Shown here piece after piece: positions 45,770 through 55,261 of a stretch of 64,000 nt of DNA. Position 1 is the stretch's first letter, and every line of letters starts with the position of its first letter. The position numbers were made by a program, and so were the translations under genes. The DNA is from Pseudoduganella guangdongensis (GTDB taxonomy: Bacteria > Pseudomonadota > Gammaproteobacteria > Burkholderiales > Burkholderiaceae_D). The notes beneath the pieces are model-generated. The model was not told the DNA's origin, made no database searches, and was given only the letters and a program-made list of their open reading frames with translations. The stretch lies in the NCBI RefSeq assembly GCF_009857475.1, contig NZ_WWCJ01000001.1:248001-312000 (forward strand), read 5' to 3'.

Positions 45770-45833
45770 ACCCGCCCCAGCTCCAGCACAAATCCGCGCC
45801 AGCGGTTTGAGATAGATCAAACGTGCTGCGAGT

Positions 45834-45863
45834 GTGTCCGAATGTCAGACCTGGCACCGGTTT
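45834..45863. repeat. family C repeat, copy C2 (right flank of the VOC gene)
   Basis: GTGTCCGAATGTCAGACC plus TGGCACCGGTTT; the reverse complement of C1 except one base. Sits 64 nt after the VOC stop. Confidence 0.85.
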
Positions 45864-45977
45864 GAAGTTTTCGTATTGGCAACTAAATATCGGCTTTACC
45901 CGAGGTTAACAAGCGGGTAAGGGGGCGCGGCTTAAGGTAAAATAGCGGTCTTTCCAATTATGACCCTTGAGTAACCA

Positions 45978-47171
45978 ATGCTGAAATTCAACCGTCTGGA
46001 AGACCTGGTGGCGCACAACGCGCTGCAAGGCAAGCGCGTCTTTATCCGTGCAGATCTGAACGTGCCGCAGGATGATGCGGGCAATATCACCGAAGATACC
46101 CGCATTCGTGCTTCGATTCCGGCGATTAAGGCTGCATTGGGCGCTGGCGCGAAAGTCATGGTGACGTCCCACCTGGGCCGTCCGACCGAGGGCGAGTTCA
46201 AGGCCGAAGACAGCCTGGCGCCGATCGCCAAGCGTATGTCCGAGCTGCTGGGCCAGCCGGTTGAGCTGAAGCAGAACTGGGTGGAGGGCGTGGAAGTCGC
46301 CGCCGGCCAGGTAGTGCTGCTGGAAAACTGCCGCGTCAACAAGGGCGAGAAGAAGAATTCCGATGAGCTGGCCGAGAAAATGGCCAAGCTGTGCGACGTG
46401 TACGTGAACGATGCGTTCGGCACCGCCCACCGCGCCGAGGCCACCACCCACGGTATCGCCAAGTTCGCGCCGATCGCTTGCGCCGGCCCGCTGCTGGCCG
46501 CTGAGCTGGATGCGCTGGGCAAGGCCCTGGGCGCGCCAGCCCGTCCGCTGCTGGCCATCGTGGCCGGTTCCAAAGTGTCGACCAAGCTGTCGATCCTGAA
46601 ATCGCTGGCCGACAAGGTCGATAACCTGATCGTGGGCGGCGGTATCGCCAATACCTTCATGCTGGCTGCCGGCCTGAAGATCGGCAAGTCGCTGGCGGAA
46701 GCGGACCTGGTCGCGGAAGCCAAGGCCATCATCGACATCATGGCTGCCCGTGGCGCCCAAGTGCCGATTCCGGAAGACGTGGTCTGCGCGAAGGAGTTCT
46801 CGCCAACCGCAACCGCTACCGTGAAGGCTGTCGCCGACGTGGCGGACGATGACATGATCCTGGATATCGGTCCTAAAACCGCCGCCAAGCTGGCCGCGCA
46901 AATCGCGCAAGCGGGCACCATCGTCTGGAACGGTCCGGTCGGCGTGTTCGAGTTCGACCAGTTCGGCGAGGGCACCAAGACCCTGGCCATGGCGATCGCG
47001 AATTCCAAAGGCTTCTCCATCGCCGGCGGTGGCGATACCCTGGCGGCGATCGCCAAGTATGCGATCACCGACAAGATCGGCTATATCTCCACCGGCGGCG
47101 GCGCCTTCCTGGAATTCCTGGAAGGGAAGACCCTGCCGGCAGTGGAAATCCTGGCGCAACGCGCCCAGTAA
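45978..47171 (+). CDS. pgk: phosphoglycerate kinase
   Basis: 397 aa. Transfers phosphate from 1,3-bisphosphoglycerate to ADP in glycolysis and the reverse in gluconeogenesis. [42 protein letters not shown] and the C-terminal [15 protein letters not shown] are diagnostic. First gene of the glycolysis group. A terminator follows, so pyk may have its own promoter. TAAAATAGCGG at 45938-45948 is a possible -10 region. Confidence 0.97.
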   Translation: MLKFNRLEDLVAHNALQGKRVFIRADLNVPQDDAGNITEDTRIRASIPAIKAALGAGAKVMVTSHLGRPTEGEFKAEDSLAPIAKRMSELLGQPVELKQNWVEGVEVAAGQVVLLENCRVNKGEKKNSDELAEKMAKLCDVYVNDAFGTAHRAEATTHGIAKFAPIACAGPLLAAELDALGKALGAPARPLLAIVAGSKVSTKLSILKSLADKVDNLIVGGGIANTFMLAAGLKIGKSLAEADLVAEAKAIIDIMAARGAQVPIPEDVVCAKEFSPTATATVKAVADVADDDMILDIGPKTAAKLAAQIAQAGTIVWNGPVGVFEFDQFGEGTKTLAMAIANSKGFSIAGGGDTLAAIAKYAITDKIGYISTGGGAFLEFLEGKTLPAVEILAQRAQ

Positions 47172-47177
47172 CACGGT

Positions 47178-47202
47178 AAAAGGCGCCCGCAAGGCGCCTT
47201 TT
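47178..47202 (+). terminator. terminator of pgk
   Basis: AAAAGGCGCC-CGCAA-GGCGCCTTTT, a perfect stem ending in Ts. Lies between pgk and pyk. Confidence 0.88.
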
Positions 47203-47235
47203 GAACTTTTTTAAGCTCACACGAAGGAAACCTTC

Positions 47236-48705
47236 ATGGCACGTGGTACCAAGATCGTCGCAACTATCGGCCCGGCATCGACCGACCTGTCCATCCTGAT
47301 CCAAATGATCAAGGCGGGCGTGGATGTGGTCCGTTTGAACTTCTCGCATGGCAAGGCGCAGGATCATATCGACCGCGCTGCGCTGGTGCGCAAGGCGGCT
47401 GCGGAATGCGGCAAGGAAGTGGCGATCATGGCCGACATGCAGGGTCCGAAGATCCGCATCGGCAAATTCGAGAACAATAAGATCGAGCTGGCCAAGGGCG
47501 ACAAGTTCATCCTGGATGCGAAGTGGGGCGAGAACGGCGAACTGGGCAACCAGGAGCGCGTGGGCCTGGACTACAAGAGCCTGCCAACCGACGTGCGCGC
47601 CGGCGATGTGCTGCTGCTGAACGATGGCCTGATCGTGCTGGTGGTCGACAAGATCGTCGGCTCCGAAATCTACACCACCGTGAAAATCGGCGGCGAGCTG
47701 TCCAACAACAAGGGCATCAACCGCCAGGGCGGCGGCCTGACCGCGCCGGCCCTGACCGCCAAGGACATGGAGGACATCAAGACTGCAATGTCGTTCCAGG
47801 CCGATTACCTGGCGATCTCCTTCCCGAAAAACGCGACCGATATGGAAATGGCGCGCCAGCTGGCCAATATCGCCGGCGAGCCGTTCGGCTTCAAGCCGAT
47901 GATGATCGCAAAGATCGAGCGCGCCGAGGCCATCCCGGCGCTGCAGGAAATCCTGAACGCGTCGGACGGCATCATGGTGGCGCGCGGCGACCTGGCGGTG
48001 GAAGTGGGCAACGCTGCCGTGCCGGCGCTGCAAAAGCGCATGATCCGCATGGCGCGCGAGTCGAACAAGATCGCGATCACCGCGACCCAGATGATGGAGT
48101 CGATGATCTTCAACGCCGTGCCGACCCGCGCCGAAGTGTCGGACGTGGCGAACGCGGTGCTGGACGGTACCGATGCCGTGATGACCTCGGCCGAAACCGC
48201 GTCCGGCAAATACCCGGTGGAAACTGTGGAAATGATGGCGGCCATCTGCACCGAGGCCGAGCAGTCCGAGTACAACAAGCAGGAGGCGGACTTCCTGAAC
48301 GCCCGCTTCACCCGTATCGACCAGTCGATCGCATACGGCGCCCTGTTCACTGCGCACCACTTGCGCGTGAAGGCGATTGTGGCCCTGACCGAATCCGGCT
48401 CCACCGCGCTGTGGATGAGCCGCCACAATATCGACACCCCGATTATTGCGCTCACGCCGAGCACCACCACCCAGCGTAAGCTGGCTTTGTACCGCAATGT
48501 CTGCACCCACCAGCTGATGCAGGACGCGCCGACCGATGTCGTGTTGCGCGCCGCCGAAGACCTGCTGGTAAAACAGGGTATCGCCCAGAAGGGCGATATG
48601 ATTGTGGTTACCTGGGGTGCGCCGATGGGCAAAGTGGGCGGCACGAACGCGTTGCGTATCGTGAAAGTGGGTGAGTTCACCCACCGCGCCGACACCGCGC
48701 GTTAA
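47236..48705 (+). CDS. pyk: pyruvate kinase
   Basis: 489 aa. Converts phosphoenolpyruvate and ADP to pyruvate and ATP. TKIVATIGPAS, VRLNFSHG, ADMQGPKIR, the catalytic-Lys signature MIAKIERAEA and MVARGDLAVEVG, then ATQMMESMI and SAETASGKYPVE. The last 140 residues are the regulatory C-domain. Next gene fba follows after 42 nt. Confidence 0.97.
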   Translation: MARGTKIVATIGPASTDLSILIQMIKAGVDVVRLNFSHGKAQDHIDRAALVRKAAAECGKEVAIMADMQGPKIRIGKFENNKIELAKGDKFILDAKWGENGELGNQERVGLDYKSLPTDVRAGDVLLLNDGLIVLVVDKIVGSEIYTTVKIGGELSNNKGINRQGGGLTAPALTAKDMEDIKTAMSFQADYLAISFPKNATDMEMARQLANIAGEPFGFKPMMIAKIERAEAIPALQEILNASDGIMVARGDLAVEVGNAAVPALQKRMIRMARESNKIAITATQMMESMIFNAVPTRAEVSDVANAVLDGTDAVMTSAETASGKYPVETVEMMAAICTEAEQSEYNKQEADFLNARFTRIDQSIAYGALFTAHHLRVKAIVALTESGSTALWMSRHNIDTPIIALTPSTTTQRKLALYRNVCTHQLMQDAPTDVVLRAAEDLLVKQGIAQKGDMIVVTWGAPMGKVGGTNALRIVKVGEFTHRADTAR

Positions 48706-48747
48706 GCGGCGGTTTCTAACGATTTCTTTATTGTTTGGAGTAATACC

Positions 48748-49812
48748 ATGTCCCTCGTATCCATGCGTCAACTGCTGGACCACGCCGCTGAACACGGCTA
48801 TGGCATCCCGGCTTTCAACGTTAACAACCTGGAACAAGTGCAGGCCATCATGGCCGCTGCCGACGCGGTCAACGCGCCGGTGATCATGCAAGCTTCGGCC
48901 GGCGCGCGTAAGTACGCTGGTGAAGCTTTCCTGCGTCACCTGATCGACGCAGCGATCGAAGCCTACCCGCACATCCCTGTCGTCATGCACCAGGACCACG
49001 GCCAGTCGCCGGCGGTCTGCATGGCCGCGATCAAATCCGGCTTCTCCTCCGTGATGATGGACGGCTCGCTGATGGCTGACGGTAAATCCGTCGCTTCCTA
49101 CGAGTACAACGTGGAAGTGTCGAAGGAAGTGGTGAAGTTCTCGCACTCCATCGGCGTGACCGTGGAAGCGGAACTGGGCGTGCTGGGTTCCCTGGAAACC
49201 ATGAAGGGCGACAAGGAAGACGGCCACGGCGCGGAAGGCACCATGACCCGCGAACAGCTGCTGACCGACGTGGCGCAGGCTGCCGACTTCGTGCAGAAGA
49301 CCCAGTGCGATGCGCTGGCTATCGCGATCGGTACTTCGCACGGTGCTTACAAGTTCACCCGCAAGCCAACCGGCGATATCCTGGCGATCGACCGCATCAA
49401 GGAAATCCACGCGCGCATTCCTAACACCCACCTGGTGATGCACGGTTCCTCCTCCGTGCCGCAGGAACTGCTGGCGATCATCCGCGAATTCGGCGGTGAT
49501 ATGAAGGAAACCTACGGCGTGCCTGTGGAAGAAATCCAGGAAGGCATCCGTCACGGCGTGCGCAAGATCAATATCGATACCGATATCCGTCTGGCCATGA
49601 CCGCTGCTGTGCGCAAGTACATGTTCGAGAACCCATCGAAGTTCGACCCGCGCGACTTCCTGAAGCCGGCCCGTGCTGCTGCGGAAGAAGTTGTGAAGGC
49701 GCGCTTCCTGTCGTTCGGCTGCGAAGGCCGTGCGTCGATGATCAAGCCGATCTCGCTGGAGAAGATGGCTGAGCGTTACAAGGCCGGTGAGCTGGCCCAG
49801 ATCGTTAAGTAA
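48748..49812 (+). CDS. fba: fructose-bisphosphate aldolase, class II, Calvin-cycle subtype
   Basis: 354 aa. Zinc aldolase that cleaves fructose 1,6-bisphosphate. [15 protein letters not shown] start ([15 protein letters not shown]), [11 protein letters not shown] with the Zn His, [21 protein letters not shown] and [10 protein letters not shown] contain the metal and phosphate ligands. The long C-terminus fits the CbbA-type class II subtype used in glycolysis and gluconeogenesis by beta-proteobacteria. TAA is followed almost at once by repeat A3. Confidence 0.95.
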   Translation: MSLVSMRQLLDHAAEHGYGIPAFNVNNLEQVQAIMAAADAVNAPVIMQASAGARKYAGEAFLRHLIDAAIEAYPHIPVVMHQDHGQSPAVCMAAIKSGFSSVMMDGSLMADGKSVASYEYNVEVSKEVVKFSHSIGVTVEAELGVLGSLETMKGDKEDGHGAEGTMTREQLLTDVAQAADFVQKTQCDALAIAIGTSHGAYKFTRKPTGDILAIDRIKEIHARIPNTHLVMHGSSSVPQELLAIIREFGGDMKETYGVPVEEIQEGIRHGVRKINIDTDIRLAMTAAVRKYMFENPSKFDPRDFLKPARAAAEEVVKARFLSFGCEGRASMIKPISLEKMAERYKAGELAQIVK

Positions 49813-49814
49813 TC

Positions 49815-49919
49815 AACCCCGGTAAAGCAGGGTCCGACCCCAAGGGTCAGACCCTCGGCCCGCGACCGCCGCGTCATACAGGGTCTGACCCTTGGGTCAG
49901 ACCCAGGTTTACCGGGTTT
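49815..49919. repeat. family A palindromic repeat, copy A3, between fba and purC
   Basis: Two bases after the fba stop: AACCCCGGTAAAGCAGGGTC with GACCC on the left; GGGTCAGACCCAGGTTTACC with GGGTTT on the right. Internal hairpins are GGGTCCGACCCC with AAGGGTCAGACCCT, and GGGTCTGACCC-TT-GGGTCAGACCC at about 49880-49904. Same plan as A1 and A2. Confidence 0.85.
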
Positions 49920-49941
49920 AAAAATCTCAGATAGCCCCGCC

Positions 49942-50838
49942 ATGAACAGCCTGTACAAAACCTCCATCAAATCCCTCCCCCTGCTCGGCCACGGTAAAGT
50001 GCGCGACAACTACGCCGTTGGCGACGACAAGATCCTGATCGTCACCACCGACCGCCTGTCCGCCTTCGACGTCGTGATGAACGAACCGATCCCTGGCAAA
50101 GGCAAGGTCCTGAACCAGATGACCGATTTCTGGTTCGAGAAACTGGGCCACATCGTCCCTAACCACCTGACCGGCGTAAGCCCAGAGTCCGTCGTGGCGC
50201 AAGACGAAGTAGAGCAAGTGAAAGGCCGCGCGGTTGTCGCCAAGCGCCTGAAGCCGATCCTGGTGGAAGCGGTTGTACGCGGCTACATCATCGGCTCCGG
50301 CTGGAAAGACTACCAGAGCACCGGCTCCATCTGCGGCATCAAGCTGCCGGAAGGCCTGCAGCAAGCCGACAAGCTGCCAGCCCCGATCTTCACCCCGGCC
50401 GCCAAAGCCGACCTGGGTGAGCACGACGAAAACATCTCCTTCGAAGAGATGGAAAAGAAAATCGGCGCCGAACTGGCCGCCAAGATCCGCGACATCGCGA
50501 TCCAGCTGTACACCACCGCTGCCGACTACGCCGCCACCAAGGGCATCATCATCGCCGACACCAAGTTCGAATTCGGCCTGGACGACAACGGCGTGCTGCA
50601 CCTGATGGACGAAGTGCTGACGGCCGATTCCTCGCGCTTCTGGCCAGCCGACTCCTACCGTCCGGGCATCTCGCCCCCGTCCTACGACAAGCAGTTCGTG
50701 CGCGACTACCTGGAAACCCTGAAGGACTGGAACAAGGCCCCGCCAGCACCAGCCCTGCCGGCCGACGTGATCGAAAAAACCCAGGCCAAGTACTTCGAAG
50801 CCATCGAACGCCTGACCGGCGAAAAGCTGAAGGACTAA
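49942..50838 (+). CDS. purC: phosphoribosylaminoimidazole-succinocarboxamide synthase
   Basis: 298 aa. Ligates aspartate to [29 protein letters not shown] near the N-terminus, FVPEVVLRGY-like segment [18 protein letters not shown], and [15 protein letters not shown] [12 protein letters not shown]. Long (yeast/beta) form of SAICAR synthetase. Heads purC-purE-purK-sua5, with 3-nt or overlapping junctions. Confidence 0.95.
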   Translation: MNSLYKTSIKSLPLLGHGKVRDNYAVGDDKILIVTTDRLSAFDVVMNEPIPGKGKVLNQMTDFWFEKLGHIVPNHLTGVSPESVVAQDEVEQVKGRAVVAKRLKPILVEAVVRGYIIGSGWKDYQSTGSICGIKLPEGLQQADKLPAPIFTPAAKADLGEHDENISFEEMEKKIGAELAAKIRDIAIQLYTTAADYAATKGIIIADTKFEFGLDDNGVLHLMDEVLTADSSRFWPADSYRPGISPPSYDKQFVRDYLETLKDWNKAPPAPALPADVIEKTQAKYFEAIERLTGEKLKD

Positions 50839-50841
50839 GCC

Positions 50842-51336
50842 ATGTCCGACATCAAACCACTGGTCGGCATCATCATGGGTTCGTCCTCGGACTGGGACGT
50901 GATGAAGAACGCCGTTGATGTGCTGAGCCAATTCGGCGTGCCGTACGAGGCGCAAGTGATTTCCGCCCACCGCATGCCGGACGAAATGTATGCCTACGCC
51001 AAGAGCGCGCGCGAGCGCGGCCTGCGTGTCATCATCGCCGGCGCCGGCGGCGCGGCCCACCTGCCGGGCATGGTCGCGGCCATGACCATTGTGCCGGTGC
51101 TGGGCGTGCCGGTGCCGTCCAAATACCTGCGCGGCGAGGACTCGCTGCTGTCCATCGTGCAGATGCCGAAGGGCGTGCCGGTGTCGACCTTCGCCATCGG
51201 CGAGGCTGGCGCCGCCAACGCGGCCCTGACCGCCGTGGCGATCATCGCCACCACCGACGACACCCTGGCGGGCCAGCTGGAAGAATTCCGCGCTTCCCAG
51301 ACCGCCGCTGCTAAAGCAATGGTATTGCCAGTATGA
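50842..51336 (+). CDS. purE: N5-carboxyaminoimidazole ribonucleotide mutase
   Basis: 164 aa class I PurE. Converts N5-CAIR to [36 protein letters not shown] with the catalytic His, and [17 protein letters not shown] are diagnostic. Overlaps purK by 4 nt, matching their sequential reactions. Confidence 0.97.
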   Translation: MSDIKPLVGIIMGSSSDWDVMKNAVDVLSQFGVPYEAQVISAHRMPDEMYAYAKSARERGLRVIIAGAGGAAHLPGMVAAMTIVPVLGVPVPSKYLRGEDSLLSIVQMPKGVPVSTFAIGEAGAANAALTAVAIIATTDDTLAGQLEEFRASQTAAAKAMVLPV

Positions 51337-52505
51337 GTAATGTGAAGAACCCTCCGGCGTGGCTGGGCGTGATGGGCGGCGGCCAGCTTGGCCGCATGTT
51401 CGCGCACGCCGCGCAAAGCATGGGCTACAACGTGGCCGTGCTGGAGCCGGCAGCGGACTGCCCTGCGGGGCAGGCTGCCAATCGTCTGATCCAGGCCGGC
51501 TACAGCGATGTGGCGGGACTGGATGCGCTGGCTGCGCAATGCGTGGCCGTGACCACCGAGTTCGAGAACGTGCCGGCCGACAGCCTGTCGCGCCTGGCGC
51601 AATCGGTTTTCGTGGCGCCGAATGCGCACGGCGTGTCCGTGGCGCAGGATCGCATCGCGGAGAAAGCTTTCTTCGTCGCTTCCGCTGCCAAGTCGGGCGT
51701 ACTGCCGGCGCCGCACAAGGTCATCGCGACCGACGCCGACATCGACGCCATCAGCGAAGACCTGCTGCCGGGTATCCTGAAGACGGTCCGTATGGGCTAC
51801 GACGGCAAGGGCCAGGTGCGCGTCAAGTCGCGCGACGAGGTGCGCGCCGCCTTCCAATCCATGGGCAAGGTCGCCTGCCTGCTGGAGAAAATGCTGCCGC
51901 TGGCGTACGAGGTGTCCGTGCTGACCGCGCGCGGCGCAGATGGTTCTTCGGTGGTCTACCCGATCGCCGAGAACGTGCACCGCGACGGTATCCTGTTCAC
52001 CACCACCGTGCCGGGACCGAACATCACCGCCGACTGCGCCGCCAAGGCGCAGCATGCGGCGCAAGCGCTGGTGGCTGAGCTGGGCTATGTGGGCGTGCTG
52101 TGCATCGAGTTCTTCGTGCTGGCGGATGGTTCGCTGGTCGTGAACGAAATGGCGCCGCGTCCGCACAACAGTGGCCACTACACCATCGACGCCTGCGTCA
52201 CCAGCCAGTTCGCGCAGCAGGTGCGCGCCATGGCCGGCCTGCCGCTGGGCGATGTGCGCCAGCATTCGCCGGCGGTCATGCTGAATATCCTGGGCGACAT
52301 CTGGTACGAAGGCGAGGGCGATGATGTACGCGAACCGGCGTGGGACAAGGTGCTGGCGCTGCCAGGCGCCAACCTGCACCTGTATGGCAAGGAAGAACCA
52401 CGCCGCGCGCGCAAGATGGGTCACCTGACTTTCGTCGCCCCAACGCTGGCGCAAGCGCAGCAGCACCTCAACGCCGCCTGCGCCATCCTGGGTATCGAAC
52501 CATGA
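51333..52505 (+). CDS. purK: N5-carboxyaminoimidazole ribonucleotide synthase
   Basis: 390 aa ATP-grasp enzyme that makes N5-CAIR from AIR, ATP and bicarbonate. [23 protein letters not shown]-like [23 protein letters not shown] and [16 protein letters not shown] are diagnostic. Overlaps purE and the downstream sua5 by 4 nt each. Confidence 0.97.
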   Translation: MSNVKNPPAWLGVMGGGQLGRMFAHAAQSMGYNVAVLEPAADCPAGQAANRLIQAGYSDVAGLDALAAQCVAVTTEFENVPADSLSRLAQSVFVAPNAHGVSVAQDRIAEKAFFVASAAKSGVLPAPHKVIATDADIDAISEDLLPGILKTVRMGYDGKGQVRVKSRDEVRAAFQSMGKVACLLEKMLPLAYEVSVLTARGADGSSVVYPIAENVHRDGILFTTTVPGPNITADCAAKAQHAAQALVAELGYVGVLCIEFFVLADGSLVVNEMAPRPHNSGHYTIDACVTSQFAQQVRAMAGLPLGDVRQHSPAVMLNILGDIWYEGEGDDVREPAWDKVLALPGANLHLYGKEEPRRARKMGHLTFVAPTLAQAQQHLNAACAILGIEP

Positions 52506-53557
52506 CCGACGCAGCATCCCGCGCCCTGGCCGCAGCCGCGGCCGCGCCCGCCGACATCGCCGCAGCCGCTGCGGCGCTGGAGGCGGGCGCGCTGGTCGCC
52601 TTCCCCACCGAGACCGTGTACGGCCTTGGTGCGGACGCGGAAAACCCGGCGGCCGTGGCCAAAATCTACGCCGCCAAGGGGCGCCCGCAAGACCACCCGG
52701 TGATCGTGCACGTCGCCCCGGGCGCCGATATCGATTACTGGACCAGCGAGGTGCCGGACGCAGCGCGCGCGCTGGTGCAGCACTTCTGGCCCGGCCCGCT
52801 GACCCTGATTCTCAAGCGCAATACCCACATTCCCGACGCCGTCTCCGGCGGCCAGGATACGGTCGGTATCCGCTGCCCCTCGCACCCGGTCGCCATGCAG
52901 CTGCTGCAAGCTTTCAAGGGCGGCAAGGGCGGCGTCGCCGCGCCATCGGCCAACAAGTTCGGCAACGTCAGCCCGACCACCGCGCAGCACGTGCGCGACG
53001 AGTTCCACGACGAAGTGGGGCAGGGCAATGTGATCGACTCGGTGCTCGATGGCGGTTCCAGCCAGGTCGGCATTGAGTCGACCATCCTCGACCTGTCGCG
53101 CCTGGCCACCCATGGCCCGGTGCTGCTGCGCCCCGGCCACATCAGCGCGCAGCAGATCGCCGACGTGATCGGGGTCATGCCGCGCCAGCCGGACCAGGCC
53201 GCGCCGCGCGCCTCCGGCACGCTTGAATCGCACTACGCGCCCAAGGCACCGGTCGCGCTGTTGCCGACTGGCGACATTGAAAAAACCCTTGCGCAACTCA
53301 AGCTGCAAGGGCGGTGTGCCGCGCTGATCCATTACACGCCCTTCCCGGGCGCTCATCCAAATGTCGCGCTGCCTGCCGAGCCAAAGGGGTATGCTTATGG
53401 TGTGTATGCCGCATTGCGCGCGATGGACCAGCAGCAGGTGGAGCTGATCCTGGTGGAAGCGCCGCCGACCGGCGATGCCTGGCTGGGCGTCAACGATCGC
53501 CTGCGCCGCGCCGCCTTCGGTTCGACCGGCATCATTGAACGTTTCCTGAAAACGTAA
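52502..53557 (+). CDS. L-threonylcarbamoyladenylate synthase (Sua5/YrdC/YwlC)
   Basis: 351 aa from the ATG at 52502. The YrdC domain (about 20-205) carries [43 protein letters not shown] and [13 protein letters not shown]; the C-terminal Sua5 domain is about 245-350. Makes threonylcarbamoyl-AMP for t6A modification of tRNAs. Last gene of the pur operon by a 4-nt overlap; the link with purine synthesis is positional only. Confidence 0.93.
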   Translation: MTDAASRALAAAAAAPADIAAAAAALEAGALVAFPTETVYGLGADAENPAAVAKIYAAKGRPQDHPVIVHVAPGADIDYWTSEVPDAARALVQHFWPGPLTLILKRNTHIPDAVSGGQDTVGIRCPSHPVAMQLLQAFKGGKGGVAAPSANKFGNVSPTTAQHVRDEFHDEVGQGNVIDSVLDGGSSQVGIESTILDLSRLATHGPVLLRPGHISAQQIADVIGVMPRQPDQAAPRASGTLESHYAPKAPVALLPTGDIEKTLAQLKLQGRCAALIHYTPFPGAHPNVALPAEPKGYAYGVYAALRAMDQQQVELILVEAPPTGDAWLGVNDRLRRAAFGSTGIIERFLKT

Positions 53558-53601
53558 GCGCAGCGGGGCAACCTGTCTCCTGCGCAAGCGAGGAGGCAGC
53601 C

Positions 53602-55236
53602 ATGTCCCGCAACTTGCCCTACGCCCCGGCGCGCAGCGTGCGCGCCGACGTGCCAGCATCCGTCGTGATGGACGCGCACATGACATCCCACGCCACGGTC
53701 GCCGTTCCCGCCGCCACCCGCGCCACGTCGGCAGCCTTCGCCCTCGCCGCAGCTTTGCTGGCCATGGCGCCGTTCGCCGCCGCTGCCGAATCCTCCTCCG
53801 GCGCGCGCGCCATGCTGTCCGCGCCGGAACGCGGCAGCTTGCTCGCAGGCCCTACGCTATCGCGCATTGAGACCGGCATCTTCTCGACCTCTAAACGCAT
53901 CGCCCCCGCCATGCTGGCCGAAGCGCTGGACAAGGCCGGCGACGCCCTGGCCGACGTGGCCGGCAAACCGCGCTGCACCATCACCACCTACAGCCTGCGC
54001 TACAGCACCATCGGCGGCAGCGGCGAAGCGACCGACGCCAGCACCGCCCTGATCCTGCCCTCCGGCAGCGACCCGCTCTGCCAGGGCCCGCGCCCCGTGT
54101 TGTTGTACGCCCACGGCACCGCCATCGCCAAAGACCACAATATGGCGCGCCTGCGCGGCGAGGCCAAGCTGGTGGCTGCGCTCTTCACCGCCCAGGGCTA
54201 CATCGTGGTCGCCCCCAATTACGCGGGATACGAAGGCTCCTCGCTACCCTACCACCCCTACCTGAACGCCGAGCAGCAAGCTGCCGACATGATCGACGCC
54301 CTGCGCGCCGCGCGCGCCGCGATGCAGAAGCTGAAAATCCAGCCCGGCCCGCAGCTATTCCTGGCCGGCTACTCGCAAGGCGGCCACGTCGCGCTGGCCA
54401 CCCAGCGCGCCATGCAGCAAGGCAGCGAGTTCAATGTCACCGCCACCGCCGGCCTGTCCGGCCCCTACGCCATGGCGCGCTTCGCCGACACCGTCTTCGG
54501 CGGCCAGCCCAATGCCGGCATCACCCTCTACCTGCCGCTGATCGCCACCTCCGCCCAGCGCGCCGGCGCCGCCATCTACAGCAGGCCGGAAGAACTGTAC
54601 GAAAGCCAGTACGCCAGCGGCATCGAAAGCCTGCTGCCGAATAGCCTTAAGCCGAAGGAACTGGTCAAGCAAGGCAAGCTGCCCAGGCGCGCCTTGTTCG
54701 CCCGCGATTCGCAGCCGCAAGCCAGCGGCGCCGCCGCCTACTTCAGCAGCCCGCACCTGGTGCGCACCAGCTACCGCGAAGCCTACCTGCAGGACCTGGC
54801 GGCCCATCCCTGCGACGACGGCGCCTGCACGCCCGCGCACAACCTGCGCAAGTGGATGCTGAAGAACGACCTGCGCAACTACACCCCGCAAAGCCCGCTG
54901 TTGCTGTGCGGCGGCAGCAAAGACCCGTCCGTACCGTTTTTCAACGCCACCGAGGCGGCGCAATACTTCGCCCAGCGCGGCGCGCCGCCCACGCTGGTGG
55001 ACCTGGAAGAGCAAGACGCGCCCGACGACTTCGGCCTGCCGCGCCGCGCCTTCGCCCTGATCCGCGACGAGTTGGCGCACAGGGCGCAGGAGGAGGCGGC
55101 CAAGTCCGGTCGCAGCGCACAGGAGCTGATGCTAGAGGGCTACCACGCCCGCATGGCCGGCGCCCCCTGCCTGCTGGCGGCGCGCCGCTACTTCGACGCA
55201 CTGCTGGCCAGGCCCGAGGCGTTGGCCACGCATTAA
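53602..55236 (+). CDS. secreted alpha/beta hydrolase (lipase / peptidase-like)
   Basis: 544 aa. The ATG at 53602 is supported by GAGGAGG just upstream; the resulting signal peptide has an unusually long N-region (about 40 residues) before AFALAAALLAMAPFAAAAE. The catalytic Ser lies in LAGYSQGGHVAL, the Asp probably in GGSKDPSVPF. The His is probably in EGYHARMAGAPC near the C-terminus. VLLYAHGTA and VVAPNYAGYEGS form the core of a secretory-lipase-like fold. Two Cys pairs (LCQGPRP; HPCDDGACTPAH) suggest disulfides. Function uncertain. Confidence 0.82.
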   Translation: MSRNLPYAPARSVRADVPASVVMDAHMTSHATVAVPAATRATSAAFALAAALLAMAPFAAAAESSSGARAMLSAPERGSLLAGPTLSRIETGIFSTSKRIAPAMLAEALDKAGDALADVAGKPRCTITTYSLRYSTIGGSGEATDASTALILPSGSDPLCQGPRPVLLYAHGTAIAKDHNMARLRGEAKLVAALFTAQGYIVVAPNYAGYEGSSLPYHPYLNAEQQAADMIDALRAARAAMQKLKIQPGPQLFLAGYSQGGHVALATQRAMQQGSEFNVTATAGLSGPYAMARFADTVFGGQPNAGITLYLPLIATSAQRAGAAIYSRPEELYESQYASGIESLLPNSLKPKELVKQGKLPRRALFARDSQPQASGAAAYFSSPHLVRTSYREAYLQDLAAHPCDDGACTPAHNLRKWMLKNDLRNYTPQSPLLLCGGSKDPSVPFFNATEAAQYFAQRGAPPTLVDLEEQDAPDDFGLPRRAFALIRDELAHRAQEEAAKSGRSAQELMLEGYHARMAGAPCLLAARRYFDALLARPEALATH

Positions 55237-55261
55237 GCTGGTAAGGTCGCCAGCCCGGAAG

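Noticed and set aside
47065..49554. 829-codon minus-strand frame opposite pyk and fba
   Set aside because: Antisense shadow of two well-supported enzymes, no domain.
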